From Sarcocystis neurona (Eukaryota; Apicomplexa; Conoidasida; Eucoccidiorida; Sarcocystidae): DNA of 64,000 nt. Position numbers and translations under genes: made by a program. The notes beneath the pieces were generated by a model. It did no database searches, was not told where the DNA came from, and worked only from the letters and a program-made list of their open reading frames with translations. Each line of letters opens with the position of its first letter. Positions within the stretch are counted from its first letter, which is position 1. Shown in pieces: positions 23,732 through 35,124 of the stretch. The DNA lies in the NCBI GenBank assembly GCA_000727475.1, contig KL647292.1:3181402-3245401 (forward strand), read 5' to 3'.

Positions 23732-24069
23732 ACCACACTGAAGATACTGGTTCAAGCGGCGCAACAAAATGGCCGTGTTTATTGGAGAAGGCGCAGGTGA
23801 GATCATCACCTGCACGGCACGGGAGGCACGTTCCCACGAGTGTGGGTACTGAGCGCATGTATGGACGATGACAGTGTATTTTCAGCCACCATGGCGGGCA
23901 GGTTCAGCTGGAACACGGAGACACCGCAGCGCCACACATTCTCAGGCGCATCCATCCGTCCGTTCATGCAGAGTCAAAAAGATGCACACGCTGAGTATAG
24001 AAGTATCCACTAATACTTGCAATGCTGCGGTACCAGGGGTCGCACTGCTGTCGAGTGCTGAAATATTAC

Positions 24070-24641
24070 TCACAGAGAACCTTTAAGAAGGCCGTCTGCA
24101 AGTTCAGCGTAGTCCACGAATTCCTGGTTAGTCTGGTGCCACCTGTACAATACTTCCAAGCGTGTCCACTCTGTGTCAGTCAGTGGTTCCCCAACGGCTT
24201 GCATTAAAATCCGTAGTTGTCCCTTCGTAATACGGCCTGTACGTCGCGGATCGTACACTCTAAAGAAAAGTGTGAAGTCTTTCGCAGAGTCTTTTCTGCT
24301 CTGTAAAATTTCGCAGAACTCCTGCAGCTGAATCTGCGACCAAGCCCCTCCTGTTCGGCTCCAAAATTCGTACAGCTCTTGCTTGGACGGTGAGTACCCC
24401 TGAAGCCCAAAGCGCATTCACGCAACCAATATTGCCAAGAAGTATGGCAAATTTAATGAGCGTAGAAACCACCGGGGAAACGCCACGGGATACATACATA
24501 GCTTTCAGGGTTTTACAAGAGTATGGAGAAGCTTTACACGCAGTAGGCGAGACACTTTCACCGCTGCTGTGCACGTTTGACGTTCTACCCGTGAATGTAC
24601 CGTACTCGGACGCGAAGGAGCTCAGCCAGTTGCTCCATCAT
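24070..24641 (-). CDS. Small EF-hand / calmodulin-like protein
   Basis: Two exons are proposed. Exon 1 is 24641-24606 (ATG, ending CGA|GTACGG, phase 0). Exon 2 is 24399-24070 (TTCAG acceptor, TGA stop). The product of about 121 residues resembles calmodulin/myosin-light-chain proteins. The clearest hand is FFRVYDPRRTGRITKGQLR followed by GEPLTDTEWTRLEVL, the classic loop 3 plus GE-LT-E arrangement. The loop lacks acidic residues at positions 3, 5 and 12, so calcium binding is unlikely here. The first and last hands are more diverged. It could be a myosin essential light chain or another non-calcium EF-hand adaptor. Exon 2 is well supported; exon 1 rests on splice phase only. Confidence 0.6.
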
Positions 24642-25417
24642 TACCTGCAGTTGCAAATGCAGGAACAACGCAACAATTTTCAAAAGCATCACGGGGTGAC
24701 TGGAATTTCAAGATGCAGAGTGCGAGCATTACGCATGGGTGAACAGTCCAGCAATCTCGTTGTGCACCAGCCAAGTTGAAGTTACTTTACTGGAAGCCAT
24801 GTGCACCATTTGCGTCAGGAAGAGCTTACCCTGAAGCTCTTTCTGACGCCAATCCCGGAATATCCCTACTTATCCCTGCAGATAACCGGAACGACTGCAA
24901 AGACGGACTCCTGCTGACACAATTACGCGACACAGTAGACTATTAGAGCTATTTGTGCAGACGAAAGAGGTCAGTCCGTTTGGGATTCGTTGGCAGTGTT
25001 GAAAACCCAACGTACCCTTTTTCGACTTCTCGTAACGAGCGTGCCTTGAAATGGCACATTGCTGCCCGCACGTTCACACACATGCCAAACGTATTTCTGC
25101 GTAGGCTCCCGCAGTAAACCGGACTAACTTTGTCCAGGAGCGTAACGGGAAACGCACAGTTTTACAGGCTGTTACCCTCTCGTATATCTGTCGCTCTCTC
25201 ACTAGTGACGCGGTCCCCCGACACACTTCAAAACGTACGAGGACGAGCAACTGTTCAAGTGGAACGGCACAGAATCTCGTGCGCACAAATGGTTCCCAAA
25301 GCTCCCTTTGCCGCACTGAGTTGGTGCGTAATTGTGAGCCAGAAATACCGCAGGGAACTGGAAATCGAGACCGCATTTAATCTACGCGTAGAATGCGGTA
25401 GTACTGGTCAAGGGCTG

Positions 25418-25434
25418 CCCCCCCCCCCCCCCCC
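25418..25434. repeat. Poly-C tract of 17
   Basis: A run of 17 C residues on the plus strand, flanked by GGGCTG and GTGCGG. Its length is prone to sequencing error. Confidence 0.95.
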
Positions 25435-26029
25435 GTGCGGAGGTGACGCACGGCGCACGTGGCTGTGTATGCCTCGCTCGCTCTTCCCCCGGTCTCGAAA
25501 GACAGAAAGAACAGGCTTTTCGAAGCTAGTTATTACGAAGGCGCAGAATTTACACCCTTTGCCCCAAGTGATACAATCAAACTGCTCGTTTGTAAGCCCC
25601 CTTCATACGACACGGTACGCCTTAGTTGCCGACCGCTACAAAGCAAAGTCTTCACGCAGGATATGCACCTCCGCCTTGAGGGTGCAGTACGCATGTCAAG
25701 TACTATGTTACGACGTGGTCGCAGTACACATGCATATCTACGTAATGGCGCTGGTGGAGTACGCGTTTTACGTAATTATACATACAAATGTACATGTTCT
25801 CCAGGATAACTCTCTTGCTGGCTCCATAGAAATCCTAACGCGGAGACTATTACCCGTGCAGGTCATCCACTCTACACAGCGGCTTCGTTGCGGCGCTCCC
25901 GTTTTAGAACGAGCTGCAGGAAATGCTGCGACGTTCTTCCCCTTCCGTTTGAAAGTCATTTGAAAGATTTACGGACGGTCCAACATGTCACACGGGAGCA
26001 TCATACGTGCGATGTCGGAAGCCACTTAT

Positions 26030-26470
26030 GATTGCGGGTGGCATCTATCATGTTTTTGTCACTACCGCAATACTGAAGGCATACGGCGCTCAAAAGTAAC
26101 GCCAGGAAGGTGGAAGCGCACAGGAGGAATACGCTGCGGGTGTACGTAGGGTCACGCAGCGAGTCACACGGGGAATCATTTGTGACGGCGAGTGGCGTGC
26201 ATCTTGTTACGAAGGCGTTACTGAGGGAGTAAGGCGCCCAAAAGCAGCACCTAAATGTCGGGGTAGCACAGGAGAAACTGGATGTAGGTGCCGGCTCGCA
26301 ACGTACCGCTTGGGCCATCATTTGTGACTGCGAGTCGCGTGTATCATGTACCTGGAAGTAAGGCGAGACTGAGGGAGTGAGGCGCTAAACAGTGGCGCGC
26401 GAATGTCGGAAACGCACAGGAGAACTACGTGTTCGGTGTAGGTCCGGATGGGGTTAGGCCTTGCAGCCTC
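26030..26470. repeat. Diverged three-copy repeat, unit ~150 bp
   Basis: Three related units share TACTGA(A/G)GG(C/A)-type and AAGGCGC(T/C)(C/A)AA blocks, then GCACAGGAGAA or a close variant. They end at about 26170, 26320 and 26470. Units differ by substitutions and small indels. Confidence 0.6.
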
Positions 26471-27926
26471 TATAGAAACGCACCCTATAACGCGCCAGCA
26501 CTGAATGGTTTCAACCGGTGGGGCGTATGCAGAACCTACAGTCAGGGGCACCTGCTCCAGTAGAGTTGTACCGTACTTCCGCAGATACACGTACGGGTTT
26601 CGCTCTTCGCTTCTTATAGTGCCACGTTAGACGTTCGTTTGAACGGGATTGTTCATCTGCTCTCACTGCCTTGGTCACGATTTGTGCGGAACGCCACACA
26701 TCATTGCCATTGTTTGACATCACCACACGGTCCAAATACAAGGAGCCGCGGCCGTCTCTTTCTTCTGCATAAGGTTTCTTCTTTGTGCTTACTAGGGGTG
26801 AATATACATATTTCTTCTAGCAAATTAGTGCAGTTCCCATCACCACGACGCGCTGGACTCGCTGGACAATACACAGTCAATTATGCTGGATCGGCAGAGA
26901 CGTCGCACAGTCCGAAGAGACGACACAACTACTAGAGGACCAGCGCCGTCAGTGCAGAACTATACGGATCCGAGCGGCAATCCCGGCGTCAGACATTTCC
27001 CGCCAGCCTGATGGCGTCTTCGGAGGGAAGAGGCTAGTGGACATCTAGTGATAAGACGGCACAGACACGCTTCACATTCTGGAGATTACATGCAAACGTC
27101 GACAGAGTTGCCCAGTAGATTACCATGTTCCGCCTTGTCAGACAAGAGAGTCCAGGCCCCGCACAAAGTTCCCGGGTTGCATCTCAACGTGAAACACGGT
27201 GAAACGCTGATCTTTAAACCGGTGGTTGGTTATTCTTTTAGCGCACTGCGTCTCTCTACGTATTAAACCTGTTGACGACTTCTAGGTGCTTCGTGACCTT
27301 TCATAACTGCCCTTACTAAAGATGATGCCGGGGAGACTGGGACGGTGATCGGCTAAGCGTTACGCGTGGAGGAACCCTCCTCATTCCCCGCATACCCCGA
27401 ATCTGCGCCTTGTGAACGAGCTCTGTCTCTGTCAGCGAGCAAGTGTTCTGTTTTCCTCAACTGTACGCGGGTATGCAGGAAAATTACGCTAAAAACATAC
27501 ACCTCTTCATCGTCCTCTCTGTGATGCATCTGCTTTGAGCTGTAGATGCCTCAGGCGTGCGCGTGCGTAGGATGAGCGGCCTTAGACCCGAACCTTCAAC
27601 CACCCCGTCTAGTTTTTCAAAGACCTCGTCCACGCGTCTCAAGAGTCCCAGGTTGTTGAAATTATCTCTGCACGTCGGAATCAACAGGGAGGAAGTTAAG
27701 TGAGGACAGTGGCCTACAGGCGTGCGAAACGCGCAGAGCATTTCGCGCTACGTAGACGTTCTCACGGGACGGAAGAAGCCACCTAGCCAAACAGTGGGCA
27801 CTGAAATTCCCGACAGGGCGTTTAGGACGCTCAAAGTTTGGCGACGGCATAGAAGCTACTCTAAGTAAAACCTACCGCAGATGAGACAGCGTGATACGTC
27901 TGGAGGTGGCAATATAGTGGCAACCC

Positions 27927-30900
27927 CTACCCAGAACAAGAAAGCAAAGCAGTGAAGTAGCACTCAACGGCTGAATGGCTGCGGGAGAGGAATTCTCTAT
28001 CAAAGTGTGGCATCGGCGGTAGCTTACTTTTCGTGAAGTCCTCTTTGTCGTCTGGGTGGGACCGGAAGTCCTCGAGATTCACTTCGATAGCTTCCTCGTT
28101 CTGACCGTCATCATCTCTGCCGCCCACGCCTGTGTCAAACTCGACAAATTGCCCCCCAGCTGACCTGAATGTGTGGAGTACCACCAGGTTAAACGCGGAA
28201 CAGGCAGCGTTTGCACAATAGAGTAGTCAATTTCTCTTCTGTACACCCTTTAAACCCGGAGACAGTAACGTGAAATCTAGCTTGAGTCAACGTGGCCGGC
28301 ATTTCTGAAAACTATACTTTGTTAATTGCCTTTCCAATTTCTGCGCTTCAGTGACCTGTCACACCCAGTTTGTGCTCGGAAAGCCAAGTCGCGGGCTAGG
28401 ACGGAACGCCAAAGGCAAGGACACCTGCCTGCAGCCACTGCTGGCCGTACCACGACCACAATACGGTAGCTTTTTCCACACTTCTGTAGAGGCTGCGATG
28501 CCGTTGATGCTGGTCACACGAATTCAATGAAGAACAGTGTAACTAGTGAACCACTTGTCCGACACACTTGCCGAAGGTGACGGAGGCGCATAATCTGCGC
28601 TTGGGATCAACAGAACAGCTTACATGCGACGTGGTTTCCTTCGATTGTATACTACTCCCGCTCCGACGGCGCCCAACAGCAGCAGCAAGCCTATTCCTCC
28701 AGCGGTTACGTAGACAAGCACATTGCCTGTTGATCAGATATTGGCACGGAAACCGTGCCAGAAAGCAACACTGACGCGTGCTGCACTTTTTACGGTGTTC
28801 AAAATCCTGTTCAAAATCATGAGTGTGTAGTGGAGGGTAGCAAGAAGTGGTCCGTGCCGCATGCAACCGGATTGATTTCCACTTTTTAGGGGTGCTTCTT
28901 TTGAAACCATGGCGTGGAATACAGCGGACGTTCTCTATCAGTCTGGAACAAAGTGACCACACTTGTGTGCTCGGTGGTGCTAAGGGCGAACGCAGACGTT
29001 ACTTCTTATCACGCATCTTACTCGCGCTTACTCGTCTCACGTTTCCCCAAGCAACAGCGTCCTCCTTCTTCTTCTTCCATACGTTCTTTGTAGCAGTTTT
29101 CTCTGTCCTCCGCAATGCAGTCGCCAATGCTTTGGCAGCATAAAAATAGACAGTCTATGCCTTTGCACTCAAAAGCATTATCTACCAGGTGTGCTGGTGG
29201 AGTACACCACTTACGACACGTGTCGTCTACGAGGTCTCCACAGCTGGCGCCCGCAAACCTTGGGTCACACTTGCATTGGTTGCTGCTAAGGTCGCATATT
29301 TCCCTTGGAGCGTTGCAGTCGTCGTTGCTTCCGCAGCAGTCCGGACGAATGGCCTGGCATTTATTGCCGTAGTGGCAGAGGTTGCAGATGCAGCGCCCAG
29401 TGTCGTGGTCGCATTGGCCAGCCCCGCTGCATAATTCATCTTTACAGAGGGGGCCTTCTGCCTCGCAGTTCTTCCCAGTATAGCCCGGCTGGCAAATGCA
29501 TTGATTGACGGAAGAGTCGCATTCTTCGTTGAGGCCACAGTCCTTGTCTGTGAAGCAGCACTTCGGCGTTTTCACTGTGCACTTTGGTCCTTCATAACAC
29601 AGTTTGCAGACGCATCGGTTGGATGACGTGTCGCAGTCTCCGTTGTTGCTACAGTCCTGCTGTGTAAGGCAACACTCTGTCCTCTTCACCTCACACGTCA
29701 GTCCTTCGTAACAGGGGCCGCACACACATCGCCCGCTTTTAACGTCACAGTACCCGTTGTTCTGGCAGACAACGCCGGCGCAGTCGGGTATACGCGTCTC
29801 ACAGCGTTCTCCCCCCCACCCGTGGCTGCACTCGCATTTTCCGTCGGAACAGGATCCGTGTTTTCCGCAGTCGACAGTCGCACAGGGGTCAGGGGGCAGC
29901 ACTGCTACCTCATCAGGGCCTTTTGCGATGGATGGGTCTGCTGCACTTAACGACGTAAACGAGAGGCTTCCAGGATTGAGAAAGAAACACTCCGGTGCCT
30001 TGTTGTATAATGCACAGCGCCCTTTGGCCGTAGTCCTGCAAGACGCGCTCATGTTGGCGCACTTGTCAGAAGTAAATGTCGCCCAATGCAGTTGTGCGAG
30101 TTTCAGGGAGTCGTCGTCTGAAGAACTGTTTTCAAACACAGCCTGACCGCAACCCTCAGCGGTCGTGTTCTCAACCACCTTCGCCTCTGGCAGTGCTTGG
30201 CAATACTGAGACCGTAAAACCACTCCCCACTGGACATTGAGGAGTGGTTCTCTTGGAGCTTCACCGCCGCGAGGGTATTTTTATCATCGTTGGGGCGCAG
30301 AGAAACACAGAGTACCGCAGAACGCAGTGTTGGAGTAATATTCAACAGTCGCGAAAAGCAGAGCTAATAGGGGTCCGACGTGCAACGATTAGACAGGCGA
30401 CTGTCGTGGCTTCGAAGCCTGAAGTGTATAAAGCTCGCGTGTTTCGCTTACTGCGAGTGAAGGCGATTTTATGCTGTACCCACCCTGCGCAACTCGGATG
30501 AGGCGACGTGGAGAGCGTGGCTACCTGGAAAAGTAGCGAGCAACCCTGGTGGCGTGTTCGACGCGGATGACCAATCTTACGCTGTGCGCCTGAGACAAGC
30601 TACTGACAATGCGTAGGTGTGTGATCCCAGTCGTGAGGATACTGCTAATTTATGTGGAAGCATGGCCAATCAAACAGATTCGTGTCTAATCACCAGCTCT
30701 ATGGGCGGAAAATGCATACCAGAGTTGCCATCCTTGTGAAAGAACTCTACACGCTGTCGTGCAGCCGCCTCATCATCTGTGTGGCGAACATCATCTGTCC
30801 TTCACTCAACTTACGGCATTTGGTCTCGTAGTCCGGTCTAGTATGAGAAGAGATGTACACCAGTGAGGACGTCTGCGCGTTTTTCACGGGTTTAACGCAG

Positions 30901-32390
30901 TAGAATTTGTCCGCAGCATTTGTCGGGGATCCCGCGCAACTATGTTGTTGGAAGAACTGCGTGTGATACCCGAGCAGGCGGCACTCGTTTGTCAGGAGGT
31001 TGTACATAGCCGGCAGGCTGCGAAAGCACCGTTGACCGTCTGCAAAGGGCCAGCAGTGATTTGTGCACCTGCTTAATTCGCTACATGCGAAAGGCTCAGT
31101 TAGCCAGTGGCTGTTTTTCATGGCAGAAGTAGTCTTTGGAGGAGCGTATGGTGGGCAGCCAACGTGACTCGTGGCTCCTTCGTAATCGTATCCGCGATGG
31201 CCGCCGTTTCCGTGGAACGCATACGGAGTGAATGGCTTCCCCATTGACGGGGATACCGTGTCAAGGAACCACAGCTTATTCGCGAGTGTGACGAAGTCAC
31301 ATATGGTCGGATCGTATTCTCCGTCAGGGAGCATATCTTTATCGTAAACTGCCTGGTTGAACGGACAGGATGTCATATATCCCGCGTACATCGACATACC
31401 TTCCTCTTCTTTGTTAACTTCGGAGCTTCCCGGAGAAGCTTGCAGTTTACAGCCTGTAGTGCTATGCGGCATAACATTCCCGTGGATCTCGTTTTCCCAT
31501 CGTTTTGTGTCCACTCTCTTGCCAGATGGGTCGGTGAACGCAATGACCTTCCCCCAATTCGGACATGCCCCAGACGCCATAAGAGGACGCCCGACCGTTT
31601 GCTGCGTGTCAATTTTGGCTGTCCTCCGCTCGCAGTATCCTGTAGTAGAGCTATCATACATTGGTGCGTATCCGGCATACACACCCACATTGGCTCTCCC
31701 TGAACGCGTCCGCAGGAAAAAAGCACCAGAAAAACCTTCACACAATCTGCAGCAGACAGGTGGTTTCCGGGGTGCAGGCCGCGACCCACAGTCGGGGGCA
31801 CCGAGACCTCCACAGTTCACAGCAGTGCGAGCGCTCCTCTAACAGAGCGGGGATCCGTTTATTCGCGCCGCTTCGCCCCGCCGGTGCCACTCGTCTGCCT
31901 CCATACAAGATACTGCGTCGTCTCTTGAAGGACAGGCTTACAAAAATTGAACGCTCAATCCTGCGACCGACTATATCATTTGTCACACTCTAGTGAGCAC
32001 CTGCGAATGAAGCGCGCATACGTGTATCGTCCTTGATGAAAAAGAGTGGCAGTCTCACGAACATCACGATTGCTGCATCATACACATACACGCTTACGAC
32101 GACTTACGCTCGGAAAAGTGGTACGTTTTCTTCCCTCTTTGAACGACGGAACCTCCGGACTTGAGCCAAACAAGATCAATATTTTGCTTGGGTACGTTAA
32201 ACCGCTCCATGTACTCCGCAGCCCTCGCCGCTGATTTCGACGCACCGTACGCCCCGGCTGACCTTGCAGAAGAGCCTGCAAAAGGCACACCTTGCGGCCT
32301 CGTCTGCAGAGGTATCCAGCCAATCGGCAGAAAGATGGTGACGATGATGCACCAAAGCCCAAACAGTCCCCAATAACGACCACAGCTCAT
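27927..32390 (-). CDS. AMA4: AMA4-type apical membrane antigen with EGF-like array
   Basis: Type I surface receptor of the AMA family, which binds RON2 proteins at the moving junction. Exons with consistent phases: 32390-32108 (signal peptide MSCGRYWGLFGLWCIIVTIF, YMERFNVP), 31699-30815 (domain I: SGACPNWGKVIAF, TSCPFNQAVYD, FYCVKPVKN, SSLVYIS), 30524-30484, 30229-29041 or 29032, 28726-28624 and 28164-28028 (or open to TAG-type stop at 27927). The 30229 exon finishes domain II (GRCALYNKAPECFFLNPGSL) and encodes six EGF-like modules (about 29890-29240), then a Cys-rich segment. The 28726 exon encodes the TM helix VTAGGIGLLLLLGAVGAG and a basic stop-transfer; 28164 encodes an acidic tail. EGF modules replacing AMA1 domain III point to AMA4 rather than AMA1-3. 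The last exon is uncertain. The cognate-type RON2-like gene is at 52-62.6 kb. Confidence 0.85.
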
Positions 32391-32780
32391 CGGGGCAACT
32401 CCCTGCCGCAGGCGAGGCAGAGGTCTTCCGACTTGAAGGCTCGTCGGGAAATGCAGGATGCTGGACGCCAGCCGACCGTTGTACGGGTCTGCTCCAACAT
32501 CTACACCAACTTCAGATCCATGGCCTTCGTCCCATTGTTGATTACAACCGGAGATCTGGTATGACTCCAGCCCAATGTGGGGTGCCGCGGCGTTCTGACT
32601 TTTGTCCCCGGCTGCTAGCGCCCGCGCCCGAGCACTGCCGCGGTCTTTTATGACTAACTTCACCTCACCTTCCTTAACCATTTCGGCGACACGCAATCGT
32701 GCCTCACTTTCTACAGGAGTTGGGACCTGCGTAGACCTGGAAAGTGATGCAAATGCGGACCGTCTCTTCAGCTCCGCCAC
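32391..32780 (-). other. Open frame upstream and in frame with the AMA4 signal peptide
   Basis: The reading frame stays open for 130 codons above the chosen AMA4 start, from an ATG at 32780. The peptide begins MAELKRRSAFASLSRS and is rich in E/K/R with a coding-like balance. A secreted protein needs its signal peptide at the N-terminus, so I start AMA4 at 32390. This stretch could be 5' UTR, an exon of another transcript, or an alternative N-terminal extension. Confidence 0.35.
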
Positions 32781-35124
32781 ACACCGATGTTAACTAGAGG
32801 GCGCGCGGACGCATGAAGATGTTGTCCAAACATGCACACCTTGTGAATCACCCATTAGCCAAAACGCCCACCTTAAACAGTGACTCGCCGCTTTGTTAGT
32901 CTTGAATAGCTAGGATATATGCGGTTCTGCTGCAGGTGAGAGCCAATTCCCACATATGGCGTTCCACCAGTCTGGCAGTGTTTGTTACAGATTATTGGTA
33001 GGCAGGACGTGAGTGAGCAGCCCTTCGATAGCTTGTGACATCATGTGGGTTTTGCAGTCGCAATGTCCCTCTAACGAGCTGCACTTTCCTACTCAAAGGA
33101 GGATGGACTCTGCATCTGCTGCCGGTCGACTCCGTTCTACTTGGAAGAGACCAACACACACACGTTCAGCACGCAAGCCTTGTTTCCTTTAAAAATGAAG
33201 ATGACTTCACTGGCGTTCAGCACCTTGCGCCACAGTACAGTGGAAACACACGTTGTTGGGGGAAGCCTTTGGCGGGAAGGTAATACGATGTGGAGCACCC
33301 CTTGTAGGGGCAGTGTACTCTAGCAGGAGGTGGGAGCCCCACCACGGCAATTGTCTACTTGACGTTAAGAAGCGTAGTATTCTGTAGAGAGTATCACGCC
33401 TAACAGTCATATAATGTGGCTGACAACCAAGTAAATGTGGGACCGCCGCATGGTCCCCATGGAGGTCCACTGCTGGCTTCCACATACGCAGCACTGCGCC
33501 TCCAGGGCTCACGTGACTCGCCCGACAAGTCAGTTACGAGTCCATCATCGCGCGAATTGCCTCACACTACTCATATTTCCACTGCGGACCAGCAGGGTTG
33601 GGGATCATACGTTTTGCAAGTCGTGAGGTTGACGCCGACTCACGGTAGACAATTACGAGAGCGTAAGCGCCTCCAGGGCTCACGTGACTCGGCCGACAAG
33701 TCAGTTAGGAGTCCATCATCGCACAAATTGCCTCTCGCTACGCATATTTCCACTGCAGATCAGCAGGGTTGGGGATCATATGTTTTGCAACTCGTGACGT
33801 TGACGCCGACTCACGGCACACAATTACGAGAGCGTAACACGGCTGTAGGCGGCCGCACGGCTAGTTGTGCCGCCGGGGGACCGAGGCTGTTAAGTGGTAC
33901 GGCGGAATACTCACCACAGCCGGGCGCTGCACACCCCACTGCACGCGCAGGCGCTGCCTGACCCCGTTGAGTTCCACGTGGCATAGAGAGCGCGGCTGGA
34001 ACCAGCGGGCAGCAATCTCGCCGACCCCCTGGCACTCAACGGTAATGTTCTATCCGTGCACATTCTTTACTAAATGATCGCACGCACTGAATTTAAACAT
34101 GGAAAGCTAGGTGTTTCTTAAGTATGCAGGGACCGTGCGTTGACGGATGCCAAACGCAGAGTTGGGTTCTTCAGCAGAAACGTTGCCACCACGCATCAAG
34201 GCCGGGAAAGCATTGCCGCGCTGATGGGCCTGCGGGCTGTGCACACGGTAGTGCGAAGTCGACGTTCTGAACGCCGCGGGCAGCAGCACGCACTTTTTAA
34301 GAGGTCCTGTGTGCCAGATCCTTTGCTGTATGGAAACTGTCGAGCAAACTCTAATAAGTGCCCTATCAAGCACGAAACGTACCTGTGTACAGAGAGGGTT
34401 TCATATAATATGAGAAGTCCGATTGGTAGACGGCTACAATCTCACCCTGAAGTCGAGAGAAGTATTGCTTGCTGGTGAGGTGACCTTAGTAGACCTTCCA
34501 GTTCCCTCCGTTATCTCCTTTCGTCGGTGAGGCAAGCGGTCATTCTCGGTGAACTTGCGCAGACGCCTTAGTTTGGCGCAAGCGCCGACTTGTCTACCAG
34601 GACGCATCCGTCGCTTCTTCCAAAAATCAATTCCTGGCTGTTGCAGCAGCGGCCTCATGTAATTCCAGTACCTCGATAATGTATCTGTGTATATGGACCG
34701 TCGCTTTGGGCTGGACGATGAGTAAGCACTTCTCTGGGACCTCCATGGTCATGCATTTAGAGCAAGTGAATCGCGTGAAGCGTGAGGCGCAGCGCGTCAG
34801 CACAATGATGAAGCCCCCGCCCAGTATCCCATCGCCGTCCTCTCTGCACATATCGGACCAACTTTTCGAGTGGGAGTCGCACTGCGAAGGGATGAACGCC
34901 TACTAGCGCTCTTAGGGACTCCGATCTGTGGCAGCTGGCTACAAATGACATTTATGAAGCACATTCCTTACAAGCGTATGGACTCCTCATCGAGTACACA
35001 TTGGCAGCGCATGTTGATTTGTGGGTACGATTGTAGCAGATCACCGATACACTCTTTAACAGAGACGGCAGTCGCACAGTTTGTGCAGCATTGTCGTGTA
35101 GAACATGCACCCACCTCAGTGCGA
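32781..35124. other. Intergenic region between AMA4-like and ORP genes
   Basis: No recognisable gene. It contains a 171-bp tandem duplication at 33496-33836. It should include the promoter of the minus-strand AMA4-like gene and the 3' flank of the ORP gene. Short frames here overlap on both strands and have no domain signal. Confidence 0.5.
33496..33836. repeat. 171-bp tandem duplication
   Basis: Copies at 33496-33666 and 33667-33836 begin GCGCCTCCAGGGCTCACG and are about 90-95% identical by eye. They lie about 1.1 kb upstream of the AMA4-like start. Confidence 0.9.

Larger units (their letters stand above)
24780..27900. other. Intergenic region without a firm gene; contains repeats
   Basis: I see no recognisable domain on either strand. 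The region holds a 17-base C run (25418-25434) and a diverged ~150-bp repeat in three copies (26030-26470). Longer frames, such as plus-strand 25130-25963, cross the C run and lack coding character. A minus-strand frame at 27490-27665 looks mildly coding and might be a distal exon of the AMA4-like gene, but no consistent splice was found. Confidence 0.4.

Noticed and set aside
24390..24779. Plus-strand 129-codon ORF over the EF-hand gene
   Set aside because: It looks protein-like, but it overlaps the EF-hand exons on the opposite strand, where a known domain is recognised.
25130..25963. Plus-strand 277-codon ORF
   Set aside because: It crosses a 17-base C run, which encodes poly-Pro and is prone to length error. 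No domain or splice support.
32140..32793. Plus-strand ORFs opposite the AMA4 first exon
   Set aside because: They mirror the GC-biased coding strand. The minus strand carries the signal peptide and the AMA motif with consistent splice phases.
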